DNA of 64,000 nucleotides from NCBI GenBank assembly GCA_003221695.1, contig QHSX01000038.1, positions 1 through 64,000 of the forward strand, written 5' to 3'. Below the pieces are notes generated by a model. The model had not been told where the DNA came from. It made no database searches and was given only the letters and a program-made list of their open reading frames with translations. The DNA comes from Candidatus Rokuibacteriota bacterium. Its GTDB lineage: Bacteria > Methylomirabilota > Methylomirabilia > Rokubacteriales > CSP1-6. Made by a program: the position numbers and the translations under genes. Within the stretch, counting starts at the first letter, position 1. Every line of letters starts with the position of its first letter. Shown piece after piece: positions 1 to 9,059 of this stretch.

Positions 1-1007
1 CGGCGTCGCGGGGCGACGTGCGATTCTCACCCTGCCATCATCACGGGTCGGTCGGGCCGATGGCCGGTATCATCACGGCCTCGATGCCCGTCTTCGTCGT
101 CGAGAACCGTGCCCACGGCAACCACGCCTGGTCGACCATCAACGAGGGCCTCGGCAAGGCCCTCCGCTACGGCGCCAACGCTCCCGACGTCCTCGATCGC
201 CTCGTCTGGTTCCGCGACGTGCTCGGTGGAGCACTCGGCGAGGCGATCCGGCGCGCCGGTGGCGTGGACGTGCGGGCGCTGATCGCCCAGGCACTCCAGA
301 TGGGCGACGAGTGCCACAATCGGAACCGCGCGGCCTCCGCGCTGCTGGTGAAGCTGCTGGCGCCGGAAGTCGCGGCGCTCGATCTCCCGCCCGCCGAGCG
401 CTCGCGCATCCTCGCCTTCGCCGCCGGCAACGAGCACTTCTTCCTGAATCTCGGCATGGCGGCGTGCAAGACAGCGACGGACGCCGCCCACGGGGTGTCG
501 GGGTCGACCCTCGTGACGGCGATGGCGCGCAACGGCACAGACTTCGGCATCCGCGTGAGCGGCCTCGGCGATCGCTGGTTCACCGCCCCCGCCCTGACAC
601 CGGTGGGCCTCTATTTCCCGGGCTTCGGCCCGCACGACGCCAACCCTGACATCGGCGACAGCGCGATCACGGAGACGGCGGGCATCGGCGCGTTCGCCAT
701 GGGCGGGGCGCCGGCGATCGTCCAGTTCGTCGGCGGCACACCCGCCGACGCGCTTCGCGCCACGCGCCGGATGTACGAGATCACCGCCGGCGAGAGCCGC
801 GCGTACCGCCTGCCCGCCCTCGACTTTCGCGGCACGCCCACCGGCATCGACGTGCGCCTCGTCCTCCAGACGTCCATTCTTCCCCAGATCAACACAGGCA
901 TCGCCCATCGCGAGCCGGGCGTGGGCCAGATCGGCGCCGGGATCGTCACTGCCCCGCGGGACTGCTTCGAGGCGGCGCTGGAGGCACTGGCGGAGGCGGC
1001 AAAATGA
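1..1007 (+). CDS. DUF1116 family protein (AllG/YlbE-like), 5' end missing
   Basis: The reading frame is open from the window edge (first full codon at 3), so the true start lies upstream; about 334 residues are visible. The segment CHHHGSVGPMAGIITASMP and the later AACKTATDAAHG and MARNGTDFGIRVSG stretches are typical of DUF1116 proteins. E. coli YlbE (AllG) of this family works with FdrA (AllF) and YlbF (AllH) as oxamate carbamoyltransferase, which splits oxalurate with phosphate into oxamate and carbamoyl phosphate. The partner subunits would lie upstream, outside the window. The gene overlaps the molybdenum hydroxylase by 4 nt (ATGA), so they are co-transcribed. Family assignment is firm; the substrate is unknown, but the adjacent barbiturase suggests a ureido acid. 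Confidence 0.85.
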   Translation, partial: ASRGDVRFSPCHHHGSVGPMAGIITASMPVFVVENRAHGNHAWSTINEGLGKALRYGANAPDVLDRLVWFRDVLGGALGEAIRRAGGVDVRALIAQALQMGDECHNRNRAASALLVKLLAPEVAALDLPPAERSRILAFAAGNEHFFLNLGMAACKTATDAAHGVSGSTLVTAMARNGTDFGIRVSGLGDRWFTAPALTPVGLYFPGFGPHDANPDIGDSAITETAGIGAFAMGGAPAIVQFVGGTPADALRATRRMYEITAGESRAYRLPALDFRGTPTGIDVRLVLQTSILPQINTGIAHREPGVGQIGAGIVTAPRDCFEAALEALAEAAK

Positions 1008-3418
1008 CGACGCGCCTGATCGGCGCCCGGGTCCGGCGCAACGAGGACAACCGTCTCCTCCAGGGCCGCGGCTGCTTCGTGGACGACGTCAACCCCCGCG
1101 GTGTCCTTCACGCCGCGGGCGTGCGGAGCCCGCACGCGTGCGCCCGCATTGTCCGCATCGACGCCACGCGGGCCCGGGCCCTCCCCGGCGTGCACCTGGT
1201 GCTGACCGCGTCCGACCTCGGCGACCTGAACGAGCCCGGACCGCTCCTCATCCCGCACCCCGGCCTCACGCACCCGCGCACGCAGCGGCCGCTCGCGGTC
1301 GACCGCGTCCGCTACGTCGGCGAGCTCGTGGCCTTCGTGGTCGCCGAGGACCGCTACCTGGCCGAGGACGCCGTCGACCTGATCGAGGTCGAGTACGAAG
1401 GAGGACCGGCGGTCATCGACCTCGAGCACGCGCTCGACCCCGCCGCGCCGCGTGTCCACGAGGACGTTCCCGGCAACCGCGCGGCGCGCGTCGTGCAGAC
1501 CGTCGGCGACCTCGAGGACGCGTTCCGGCGCGCCGCGCGCGTCTTACGCGAGCGGCTCACGATCGAGCGGAGCTGCGGAAGCCCGATCGAGGCGCGGGGC
1601 GTCGTCGCCGAGTGGGACGCGCGCGGCGGCACCCTCCGGGTGTGGAGCTCGACGCAGGCGCCGCTTCCCGTGAAGAACGGCCTGGCGAGGATCTTCGGGC
1701 TCCCCGAGTTCAACGTCGAGGTGATCGCGCCCGACGTCGGCGGGGGCTTCGGGACCAAGATCATGCTCTTCTTCCCGGAGGAGATCCTCGTGCCGCTCGC
1801 CGCCATCCGGCTCGCCCGGCCCGTGAAGTGGACCGAGGACCGTCGCGAGCACCTGCTCGCCGCGAACCAGGAGCGCGGCCAGCTCCACGCCGTTGAGGTC
1901 GCCATCGACGGGGACGGCCGCATCCTCGGCCTGCGCGACCGGTTCGTGCACGACACGGGGGCCTACGCCCCCTACGGCATCGTCGTCCCGCTCATCACGT
2001 CCACTCAGCTCCCTGGACCGTACCGGCTGCGCAACTACCACGTCGAGTTCGACGTGGCCTACACCAACAAGGCCGCCGTCAGCCCGTACCGCGGCGCCGG
2101 GCGTCCGCACGGCGCGTTCGTGATGGAGCGGGTGATCGGCCTCATCGCGCGCGAGCTCGGCGTCGAGCCCGTCGAGGTGCGACGCCGCAACTTCATCCGG
2201 CCGGACGAGTTCCCATGGGACGTCGGGCTCACGTTCCAGGACGGCGGTCCCACGCGCTACGACAGCGGCGACTACCCGGCGGGGCTCGAGATGGCCCTCG
2301 ACATGATCGGCCACCGGGACTTCCGGGCCCGGCAGGCCGACGCCCGGGCGCGCGGGCGCTACCTCGGCCTTGGCGTCGGCTGCTACGTCGAGGGGACCGG
2401 CATCGGTCCTTACGAGGGCGCGCACGTCAGGGTGGAGTCGAGCGGCCAGGTCTTGGTCGCGAGCGGCCTCACGACGCAGGGCCAGGGGCACGCAACGACG
2501 TTCGCCCAGATCGCCGCCGAGGTTCTGGGCTGTGATCCCACGGCGGTGACGGTGGTGACGGGTGACACGCGGCGCTTCAACTGGGGCGCCGGCACCTATG
2601 CGAGCCGCGCGCTGGTCGTGGGCGGCACTGCGGTCCACGCGGCGGCATCGAAGGTGCGCGACAAAGCGCTCCGCATCGCGGCCGAGCTGCTCGAGGCCTC
2701 GCCCGCCGACCTGGAGCTCCGCGACGGCATGGTGTGTGTCCGGGGCGCGCCCGGCCGCGGGCTCACGCTCGGCGCGCTGGCCACGGTGGCCAACCCCATC
2801 CGCTACGCGTACGGGAAGGAGGCCGCCGAGGCCGCGCTCCGCCTGGTCAAGCCGCGGACGGGCGCCGTCCTGGCCGAGGGCGAGGAGCCTGGGCTCGAGG
2901 CCTTCGGGTACTACGCCCCGCCGCAGTCCACGTTCGCCAGCGGCTGCCACGCGTCCATCGTCGAGGTCGACGTCGCCACGGGCGATATCACCATACTCCG
3001 CTATGTGGTCCAGCACGACTGCGGGACCATGGTGAATCCGATGATCGTCGAGGGGCAGATCCGCGGTGGTGTCGCCCAGGGGATCGGTGGCGCCTTCTAC
3101 GAGCGAATCGTCTATGACGGAAGCGGCCAGCCCCTCACCACGACCTTCATGGACTTCCTGATCCCAACCGCGATGGAGATTCCCGCTATCGAGGTCGGCC
3201 ACACGGAGACGCCCTCGCCGCTCAACCCCCTCGGGGCCAAGGGCATCGGCGAAGGCGGAGCGATCCCCGGGCCCGCGGTGATCGCCGAAGCCATCGACGA
3301 TGCGCTGGCGACGCTCGGCATCCGCGTCCGCGAGATGCCCCTCGACCCGCCCCGGCTGCTGGCGCTGATCTCGGAGGCCCAGGCCTCGCTCTCGACCTCC
3401 ACCCGAGGCGGTGGCTGA
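1004..3418 (+). CDS. Xanthine dehydrogenase/CoxL-family molybdopterin-binding large subunit
   Basis: An 804-residue molybdenum hydroxylase large subunit, the usual length for CoxL-like proteins. The N-terminal RVRRNEDNRLLQGRGCFVDD opening, the GGGFGTKI motif near residue 250, PYRGAGRPHGAFVMERV near 365, and the C-terminal GAKGIGEGGAIPGPAVI with its active-site glutamate identify it. The PYRGAGR loop resembles form II-type enzymes rather than the AYxCSFR loop of true CO dehydrogenase, so CO oxidation is unlikely. No medium (FAD) or small (2Fe-2S) subunit lies next to it; these may be upstream of the window. Position between a DUF1116 gene and a barbiturase suggests hydroxylation of a pyrimidine-type ring, as known for uracil/thymine dehydrogenase, but that is inference. 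Confidence 0.88.
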   Translation: MTTRLIGARVRRNEDNRLLQGRGCFVDDVNPRGVLHAAGVRSPHACARIVRIDATRARALPGVHLVLTASDLGDLNEPGPLLIPHPGLTHPRTQRPLAVDRVRYVGELVAFVVAEDRYLAEDAVDLIEVEYEGGPAVIDLEHALDPAAPRVHEDVPGNRAARVVQTVGDLEDAFRRAARVLRERLTIERSCGSPIEARGVVAEWDARGGTLRVWSSTQAPLPVKNGLARIFGLPEFNVEVIAPDVGGGFGTKIMLFFPEEILVPLAAIRLARPVKWTEDRREHLLAANQERGQLHAVEVAIDGDGRILGLRDRFVHDTGAYAPYGIVVPLITSTQLPGPYRLRNYHVEFDVAYTNKAAVSPYRGAGRPHGAFVMERVIGLIARELGVEPVEVRRRNFIRPDEFPWDVGLTFQDGGPTRYDSGDYPAGLEMALDMIGHRDFRARQADARARGRYLGLGVGCYVEGTGIGPYEGAHVRVESSGQVLVASGLTTQGQGHATTFAQIAAEVLGCDPTAVTVVTGDTRRFNWGAGTYASRALVVGGTAVHAAASKVRDKALRIAAELLEASPADLELRDGMVCVRGAPGRGLTLGALATVANPIRYAYGKEAAEAALRLVKPRTGAVLAEGEEPGLEAFGYYAPPQSTFASGCHASIVEVDVATGDITILRYVVQHDCGTMVNPMIVEGQIRGGVAQGIGGAFYERIVYDGSGQPLTTTFMDFLIPTAMEIPAIEVGHTETPSPLNPLGAKGIGEGGAIPGPAVIAEAIDDALATLGIRVREMPLDPPRLLALISEAQASLSTSTRGGG

Positions 3419-3473
3419 CGTACAATCCTCCGGCCGGGGCCTCTCCGGCCCGGACACCAACGGGAGGTCGCGT

Positions 3474-4577
3474 ATGTACGTCCAGGCGTTCAAGGTGGGG
3501 ATGCGAGCCCCGGACGACGTCAGCGAGGCCGCGCGGCTGCTCGACGCGGGCGCCTTCGGGGCAGAGCACGTCGTGGCCGTCCTCGGCAAGACCGAGGGCA
3601 ACGGCGGCGTCAACGACTTCACACGCGCGCTGGCGACGCTGTCCTTCCGGATGCTCATCGCCGAGCGCTCGGGCCGCAAGCTCGAGGACGTGGCCCGGCA
3701 CGTGCCCATCATCTGGTCAGGCGGGACCGAGGGCGTGATGAGCCCGCACGCCACGATCTTCACCCGCGAGCCCGACCGCGGAGCGCCCCGTGGGCAGAAA
3801 CGCTTCACGGTGGGCACGGCGTACACGCGCGATCTGCTGCCAGAGGAGTTCGGGACGGCCGTGCACGCCAGGGTGGCGGCCGAGGGCGTCCGCCAGGCGA
3901 TCAAGGACGCCGGGATCGATTCGCCGCGGGACGTCCACTTCGTCCAGATCAAGACGGGCGCGCTCACCACCGAGCGAATCCAGGACGCGCGTCGTCGCGG
4001 CAAGGACGTCGTCACCGGCGACACCTACAAGTCCATGGGCTATGGCCGGGCGGCGGCCGCGATCGGGATCGGTGTGGCCACGGGCGAGGTGGATCCGGCC
4101 CGGCTCACCGATGTCGTGGTCGGCTCCGACTTCTCGGTCTACTCCGACGTCGCGTCGACCTCCTCCGGAGTCGAGCTGATGAACTGCGAGGTCATCGCCC
4201 TCGGCAACTCGGTCCGCTCGACGAGCGACCTCGTCATTGCCCACGCGGTGATGAAGGACGCGCTCGACGTCGCGGCGGTGCGCGAGGCGCTGCGCGGCGC
4301 GGGCTTCACCGCGGACAGCGAGCTCGCCGACGCCGAGCGGGAGCGACTGGTGAACGTGTTCGCCAAGTGCGAGCCCGACGCCTCGGGTCGCACGCGCGGC
4401 CGCCGGCACGTCATGTTCGACGACTCGGACATCAACTATACGCGCCACATCCGCGGCGTGGTCAACGCGGTGATCGCATCGGTCACCGGTGACCCCATGT
4501 GCTACGTCTCCGCCGGCGCCGAGCACCAGGGGCCGCCGGGCGGTGGTGTCGTGGCCGTTCTGGCCCGCGCCCGCTGA
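3474..4577 (+). CDS. Ring-opening amidohydrolase (barbiturase / cyanuric acid amidohydrolase family)
   Basis: A 367-residue protein, close to AtzD/TrzD length. The ATG at 3474 follows a strong GGGAGG six bases upstream, so the longer in-frame extension is not used. The three-repeat fold signature is visible: SGGTEGVMSPH (Ser82) in repeat 1, SSGVEL (Ser230/231) in repeat 2 and SAGAEHQGPPGG (Ser346) in repeat 3, with lysines at LGKTEG (39) and VQIKTG (160) that fit the Ser-Lys dyads of the family. The enzyme hydrolyses the ring amide of barbiturate or cyanuric acid; sequence alone does not settle which. The neighbouring molybdenum hydroxylase favours barbiturate, the product of oxidative uracil degradation. 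Confidence 0.9.
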   Translation: MYVQAFKVGMRAPDDVSEAARLLDAGAFGAEHVVAVLGKTEGNGGVNDFTRALATLSFRMLIAERSGRKLEDVARHVPIIWSGGTEGVMSPHATIFTREPDRGAPRGQKRFTVGTAYTRDLLPEEFGTAVHARVAAEGVRQAIKDAGIDSPRDVHFVQIKTGALTTERIQDARRRGKDVVTGDTYKSMGYGRAAAAIGIGVATGEVDPARLTDVVVGSDFSVYSDVASTSSGVELMNCEVIALGNSVRSTSDLVIAHAVMKDALDVAAVREALRGAGFTADSELADAERERLVNVFAKCEPDASGRTRGRRHVMFDDSDINYTRHIRGVVNAVIASVTGDPMCYVSAGAEHQGPPGGGVVAVLARAR

Positions 4578-4591
4578 GCGCCACGCGCATC

Positions 4592-5290
4592 GTGAAGTCC
4601 CTGGTGGGCCGCGGGACCTTCGAAGACTATTCTCGTCCCCTCGTCTTGGCCGCCAACGAAGTCCACGTCTGGAGGATCGCCCTCGATCGGGCGAACTGGA
4701 GGCAGTCCCTGGCCTCGAGACTCCTCGCCGGCGACGAGGACGCGCGCGCGCGCCGGCTTCGATTCGAAGAAGACCAGCGCAGATTCGTAGTCTGCCGCGC
4801 GAACCTGCGAATGATTCTCTCGCGGTATCTGGATTGCCGGCCGGCCGACGTCCTCTTTCGAACCGGAGCGCATGGCAAGCCGTTCCTCGAGCCCGCGGCT
4901 CACGGGCAGCGACTGCGCTTCAACGTGTCGCATTCGTACGAGCTCGCGCTCGTCGGCGTGACCGCGGCGAGTGAAGTCGGCGTGGACATCGAGCGCGTGC
5001 GCCCGCTGGAAGACCTCGACGCCATGGTCGCGCGTCACTTCGCGCCTCGGGAGCGCCGGGCGTTCACCCGGGCAGCGCCTGCCGACAGGCTCCGCACGTT
5101 CTTCCGCCACTGGACGCTCAAGGAGGCGTACCTCAAGGCCTCGGGGGTCGGGCTGAGCGGACCGCTCGACGCGGTCGATGTCACCATTGGCCGCCACGCG
5201 GAGTGGACCGTGCGCCCGCTCTCTCCCGACGCCGGGTACGTGGCCGCCCTCGTCGTGGCGGGACGGGGCCACCGAGTCCGTTGGTGGTGA
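4592..5290 (+). CDS. 4'-phosphopantetheinyl transferase (Sfp type)
   Basis: About 232 residues. The Sfp-type signatures are clear: FNVSHSYELALVGV, VGVDIERVRPLEDL with the metal-binding aspartate and glutamate, and FFRHWTLKEAYLKASG, the WxxKEAxxK motif. It would transfer the phosphopantetheine arm of CoA to an acyl or peptidyl carrier protein. The start is uncertain: an open extension to 4499 overlaps the barbiturase and looks non-native, so I chose the GTG at 4592, 14 nt after the barbiturase stop; GTG 4604 is also possible. It has no obvious link to ureide catabolism, and no carrier-protein gene is present here. Confidence 0.88.
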   Translation: MKSLVGRGTFEDYSRPLVLAANEVHVWRIALDRANWRQSLASRLLAGDEDARARRLRFEEDQRRFVVCRANLRMILSRYLDCRPADVLFRTGAHGKPFLEPAAHGQRLRFNVSHSYELALVGVTAASEVGVDIERVRPLEDLDAMVARHFAPRERRAFTRAAPADRLRTFFRHWTLKEAYLKASGVGLSGPLDAVDVTIGRHAEWTVRPLSPDAGYVAALVVAGRGHRVRWW

Positions 5291-5321
5291 CCTGTCCTGA
5301 CGCGACGCTGTTCATCCCCGG

Positions 5322-6584
5322 TCAGTTCAGCCGCAGCATGACCTCGGCGAGGAGTCGGGCGCCCGCCGCGAGGTCCGCGGCGGACGCGCGCTCCCCCTCG
5401 TTGTGGCTGATGCCGCGCTCACATGGCACGAAGATCATGCCGGTGGGGCAGAGTCCGGCCATGTACTTCGCGTCGTGTGTCGCGCCGGAAACGATCCGCA
5501 TATGCGGCAGCCCCTGGCGCGCGGCGGCGGCCTGGATCAACTCGCAGATCCGGGGATCGAACTCGGTGGGCGGAGAATTCAGCGTCTCGATCACGTCGAC
5601 GGCGCATCCGCCGGCGTGCGCGCGGCACACGGCGGCCACCTCGTCGCCGAGGCGGCTGAGAACCGTGCCATCCGGGTGCCGAAAGTCGATGGTGAAGAGG
5701 ACCTGGCCTGGCACCGTGTTCGGGGAGTTCGGACGGACCTCGAAGCGCCCGACCGTGAAGCGGGCCGTGTCGGTCGCATCGAGCATCAAGTCCCGGAGGG
5801 CGCGCACCATGTCGACGGCGGCCAGCAAGGCATCGCGGCGTCGCGCGCGCGGCGTCGTTCCCGCGTGGGCTTCCTCTCCCGTCACCTCGACCCGAAACCA
5901 CCGGAGGCCCTGGATGCCGGAGACGACCCCGATGGTCTTGCCGGCGGCTTCGAGCACCGGCCCCTGCTCGATGTGCGCCTCCAGATAGGCGGTCATCGGG
6001 AAGCGGAAGGCCCGGCGATTCACCACCGGCGCCGCCTTGAGCGTCTGGGCCAGCGCCTGTTCGACGCCGACGCCGTGCGCGTCGACCGTTGCCAGCGCGG
6101 CTGCCAGCGCCAGGGCGCCGGCGAACACGGCCGAGCCCATCGTGGTCGGCTGGAACCGCGCACCCTCCTCGTTGGTCCAGATTGCCAGCTCGAGGGGGTG
6201 CACGGTCTCGACGCCGGCGTCGTCCACCGCCTCCAGGACCTCCAGCGCCGCCAGGACGCCGAACACGCCGTCGAAGTTGCCACCCGTCGGCTGAGTGTCC
6301 AGGTGAGACCCCGAGACGATCGGCCTCGCCGTCGGGCTGCGACCGGCGCGCCGGATGAAGAGGTTGCCGATGGGGTCGACGCTCGCCTCGAAGCCGCGCG
6401 CCGCCGCCCACCCGAGGACGCGCCTCCTGGCCTCGGCGTCCTCGGGCGTCAGCGCCTGACGGTTGACGCCACCGCGGCCGGTCGCCCCGATCTCGGCGAT
6501 CTGAAGGTGACGCCGCCACAGGCGGTCCTCCTTCACCGCCGCCACGGCCGCGGCTACCGCCGGCGCCACCCGCTCGAGCGTCAC
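5322..6584 (-). CDS. M20 zinc amidohydrolase: N-carbamoyl-amino-acid hydrolase / beta-ureidopropionase / allantoate amidohydrolase
   Basis: A 420-residue metallohydrolase with GSHLDTQPTGGNFDGVFG (His94, Asp96, Asp105 as metal ligands), TNEEGARF (Glu139-140), EAHIEQGPVLE, SGATHDAKYM and ISHNEGE near the C terminus. This set defines the hydantoinase/carbamoylase branch of M20, which removes carbamoyl groups from N-carbamoyl amino acids, beta-ureidopropionate or allantoate. It is the last gene of the minus-strand block and overlaps the upstream ornithine-cyclodeaminase-like gene by 4 nt. With the hydantoinase of the same operon it forms the classical two-step pathway from a cyclic ureide to a free amino acid. 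The exact substrate cannot be read from sequence. Confidence 0.9.
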   Translation of the reverse strand: MTLERVAPAVAAAVAAVKEDRLWRRHLQIAEIGATGRGGVNRQALTPEDAEARRRVLGWAAARGFEASVDPIGNLFIRRAGRSPTARPIVSGSHLDTQPTGGNFDGVFGVLAALEVLEAVDDAGVETVHPLELAIWTNEEGARFQPTTMGSAVFAGALALAAALATVDAHGVGVEQALAQTLKAAPVVNRRAFRFPMTAYLEAHIEQGPVLEAAGKTIGVVSGIQGLRWFRVEVTGEEAHAGTTPRARRRDALLAAVDMVRALRDLMLDATDTARFTVGRFEVRPNSPNTVPGQVLFTIDFRHPDGTVLSRLGDEVAAVCRAHAGGCAVDVIETLNSPPTEFDPRICELIQAAAARQGLPHMRIVSGATHDAKYMAGLCPTGMIFVPCERGISHNEGERASAADLAAGARLLAEVMLRLN

Positions 6585-7606
6585 GTCGAGATCATCTTCT
6601 TCTCGACGCCGACGCCGGCGGCGAGGGCGCGCTCGTACTCGAGGGGCACGGTCGCCGAATCTTGTAACGCGATCCCCGTCGAGTCAAAGACGGTGATCTG
6701 GGAAGCCGACGTTCGCCCAGGCGCGCGTCCCACGATCACCTCGCCGATCTCGCCCGCGACGTGGTCCTCGGTGATGAGGCCTTGCGCGAGCGGGACGTTG
6801 ATCTCGCCGTCGGTCCGGCACTGGCGGAGGTCGTCGACGAAGATGCGGGCACGCTGGAGGATCCGCGGATCGAGCTCCTGATCGCCGCGCTTGTCGGCGC
6901 CCAGCGCGGCGATGTGCGTGCCCTCCGAGATCCACTCGTTCATGACGAGCGGACCGCGCGCCGGTGTCACCGTCACCACCACGTCCGCCCCGCGAACCAC
7001 GGCCTCCAGGTCCTGCGAGCCACGGATCTCGAGGCCGCGGTACTTCGGCTGCTGGGCCGCCACGAACCGGTCGAGCGTTTTGCGCGAGCGGCTCCAGACC
7101 CGCACGTGCTTCCACGGGAAGATCCCGACGCAGGTCGCCAGCGTGCCTTCCGCCATGTGGCCGGCGCCGACGATGGCGAGCGTCGTCGAGTCGCGTCGCG
7201 CCATCCACTTGGCGGAGACGGCGGCGGCGGCGCCGGTGCGCATGACCGTATGGTGGCTGCCGTCGCAGATGGCGAGCGGGAAGCCGGTCTCCGGATGCGT
7301 GTAGATGAGAATCGAGAACACGGTCGGCAGGTCGAAGCGCTCCCGGTTCTGCTCGCGGATGGAGACCCATTTGCAGGCGGCCGCCTCCGGCTCCTCGATA
7401 TACGAGGGCATCGCCTCCCACTCGCCCGGGTACTTGTCGAGGACGATGTGCCCCTTGGGCTCCATCACGAAGCGGCCCTCGCCGTGCATCCGGTAGGCCT
7501 GCTCCACACAAGCGACGTACTCGGCCGGGGTGAGCAACCCCATCATGTCGGTCCGGCTCAGGATCAAGGTCTTTCGGTTTCGCCAGCTCAGCGCGTGATT
7601 CGCCAT
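6581..7606 (-). CDS. Ornithine cyclodeaminase / mu-crystallin family protein
   Basis: About 341 residues with an NAD(P)-binding Rossmann core at TLAIVGAGHMAEGTLA, the upstream GHIVLDKYPGEWEAMPSYI and TGAAAAVSAKWMARRDS segments, and GADVVVTVTPARGP. Members include ornithine cyclodeaminase, alanine dehydrogenase and imine reductases. The ATG at 7606 has a purine-rich GAGAGGGAG just upstream; an in-frame ATG at 7621 is an alternative. The gene sits between the hydantoinase (stop at 7625) and the M20 carbamoylase (4-nt overlap). It may deaminate or reduce the amino acid released by the carbamoylase, but that role is inferred from context only. Confidence 0.85.
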   Translation of the reverse strand: MANHALSWRNRKTLILSRTDMMGLLTPAEYVACVEQAYRMHGEGRFVMEPKGHIVLDKYPGEWEAMPSYIEEPEAAACKWVSIREQNRERFDLPTVFSILIYTHPETGFPLAICDGSHHTVMRTGAAAAVSAKWMARRDSTTLAIVGAGHMAEGTLATCVGIFPWKHVRVWSRSRKTLDRFVAAQQPKYRGLEIRGSQDLEAVVRGADVVVTVTPARGPLVMNEWISEGTHIAALGADKRGDQELDPRILQRARIFVDDLRQCRTDGEINVPLAQGLITEDHVAGEIGEVIVGRAPGRTSASQITVFDSTGIALQDSATVPLEYERALAAGVGVEKKMIST

Positions 7607-7624
7607 CGCTCCCTCTCCCATGGC

Positions 7625-9031
7625 TCAGATCCTCCCGGACACACCACGCCGCAGGAACTCGCCCATACCTTCCTTGCCGAGCCACTCCGGGCCGTCGACG
7701 ATCAGCTGGCCGCGCAGGAAGACTTTCTTGACCCGGCCCGTGACCGAACGGCCCTCGAACATCGTGTAATCGACCCGACTGTGACCCTCCGCGGCCCGAA
7801 TGGTCCAGGTCTCGTCGGGATCGAACAGGACGATGTCCGCATCGGAGCCGACGGCGATGGTCCCCTTCCGGGGAAACAGGCCGAAGAGCCGGGCCGGAGC
7901 GGTCGAGGTCAGCTCGACGAAGCGGTTCAGCGACAACCCCTGCCGCTTGACCCCGCCGTCGAAGATCAGCGGCAGCCGCGTCTCCACACCCGGCGCGCCG
8001 TTTGGAATCTTGCTGAAGTCGTTACGGCCCTGCTGCTTGGAGAACTTCAAACCGTACGGCTGCTCGTTGAAGCAGAAGGGGCAGTGGTCGGTCGAGATCA
8101 CCTGGAGATCGTCCGTCTTGAGGCCGCGCCACAACGCCTCCTGGTGGGCGGGAGTCCGGAGCGGCGGCGTCATCACGTACTTGGCCCCGTCGAAGCCCGG
8201 GCGATCATAATCGGCAGCGGTCAGGAACAGATAATGTGGGCAGGTCTCGGCATACACCGGGAGCCCCTGGTCGCGCGCCTGCGTCACGGCCAACAGCGCC
8301 TCGGCGGCCGAGAGGTGAACGACGTAGAGGGGCGTGGCCGCGAGCTCCGCCAGCCGGATCGCCCGGTGGGTGGCCTCGCCTTCCATCGAGGAGGGCCGCG
8401 TCAGCGCGTGATACTTCGGCGCCGTCTGGCCCGCGGCCACCGCGTCCTCGACCAGCACCTGGATGACGGGGCCGTTCTCGGCATGGATGCAGATCATGGC
8501 GCCGCCGGCGGCGGCCACCCGCATCGCCCTGAACAGCGCGCCGTCGTCCACCATCAGCACTCCCGGATAGGCGGTGAACAGCTTGAAGCTGGTCACGCCT
8601 TCCTGGATGAGGATCGTCATGTCGGCCAGCGTCTCTCGATTGACGTCGAGGACGATCATGTGAGCGCCGACGTCGACACAGGCGCTCTCCGCCCGCCGAC
8701 GCCAGTTCTCCAGGCCCGGCCGCAGCCGCTCCCCACGAGTCTGGTTGGCGAAGTCGACCACGGTCGTGGTGCCGCCGAAGGCCGCCGCCTTCGTCCCGGT
8801 GCCGAAGGTGTCGACCGTGCGAGCGACGCCGAAATCCCAGTCGAGATGGGTATGCACGTCGACCCCCCCGGGCAGGACGAGCAGGCCCCGCGCGTCGTGT
8901 ACCTGCGTGTGATCGGCCGCGGGGAGATCTCTCCCGATCATACGCACGCGGTCGTCCTCGATGAGGATGTCGGCGGTGTACTCGTCGACTGCGGTGACAA
9001 TCCGTCCGTTCTTGATCAGCGTCGATACCAT
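7625..9031 (-). CDS. Dihydropyrimidinase / D-hydantoinase
   Basis: A 468-residue cyclic amidohydrolase. The binuclear metal ligands are all visible at the family's canonical positions: GGVDVHTHLDWDF (His60, His62), GVTSFKLFTAYPG with the lysine that is carbamylated (Lys150), ICIHAENG (His183), VVHLSAAEA (His239) and ISTDHCPF (Asp314). It opens dihydropyrimidine or hydantoin rings to N-carbamoyl acids. Two identical Shine-Dalgarno units precede the start. CobW lies upstream and the ornithine-cyclodeaminase-like gene downstream; CobW-type GTPases often accompany zinc amidohydrolases. The choice between dihydropyrimidinase and hydantoinase is not resolved. Confidence 0.93.
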   Translation of the reverse strand: MVSTLIKNGRIVTAVDEYTADILIEDDRVRMIGRDLPAADHTQVHDARGLLVLPGGVDVHTHLDWDFGVARTVDTFGTGTKAAAFGGTTTVVDFANQTRGERLRPGLENWRRRAESACVDVGAHMIVLDVNRETLADMTILIQEGVTSFKLFTAYPGVLMVDDGALFRAMRVAAAGGAMICIHAENGPVIQVLVEDAVAAGQTAPKYHALTRPSSMEGEATHRAIRLAELAATPLYVVHLSAAEALLAVTQARDQGLPVYAETCPHYLFLTAADYDRPGFDGAKYVMTPPLRTPAHQEALWRGLKTDDLQVISTDHCPFCFNEQPYGLKFSKQQGRNDFSKIPNGAPGVETRLPLIFDGGVKRQGLSLNRFVELTSTAPARLFGLFPRKGTIAVGSDADIVLFDPDETWTIRAAEGHSRVDYTMFEGRSVTGRVKKVFLRGQLIVDGPEWLGKEGMGEFLRRGVSGRI

Positions 9032-9059
9032 CTGAGCCTCCTCACCTGAGCCTCCTCAC
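9032..9059 (-). repeat. Exact 14-bp tandem repeat carrying two Shine-Dalgarno sites
   Basis: Read on the minus strand, the unit GTGAGGAGGCTCAG occurs twice in direct succession between the end of the CobW gene and the hydantoinase ATG. Each unit holds a GAGGAGG ribosome binding site. The copy next to the ATG is spaced correctly (5 nt after GGAGG); the other overlaps the CobW stop codon. Confidence 0.9.

Noticed and set aside
1544-4024. Long minus-strand open frame (826 codons) opposite the molybdenum hydroxylase and barbiturase
   Set aside because: It is arginine- and alanine-rich with no domain motifs and lies antisense to two well-supported genes; such frames arise from GC-rich third positions.
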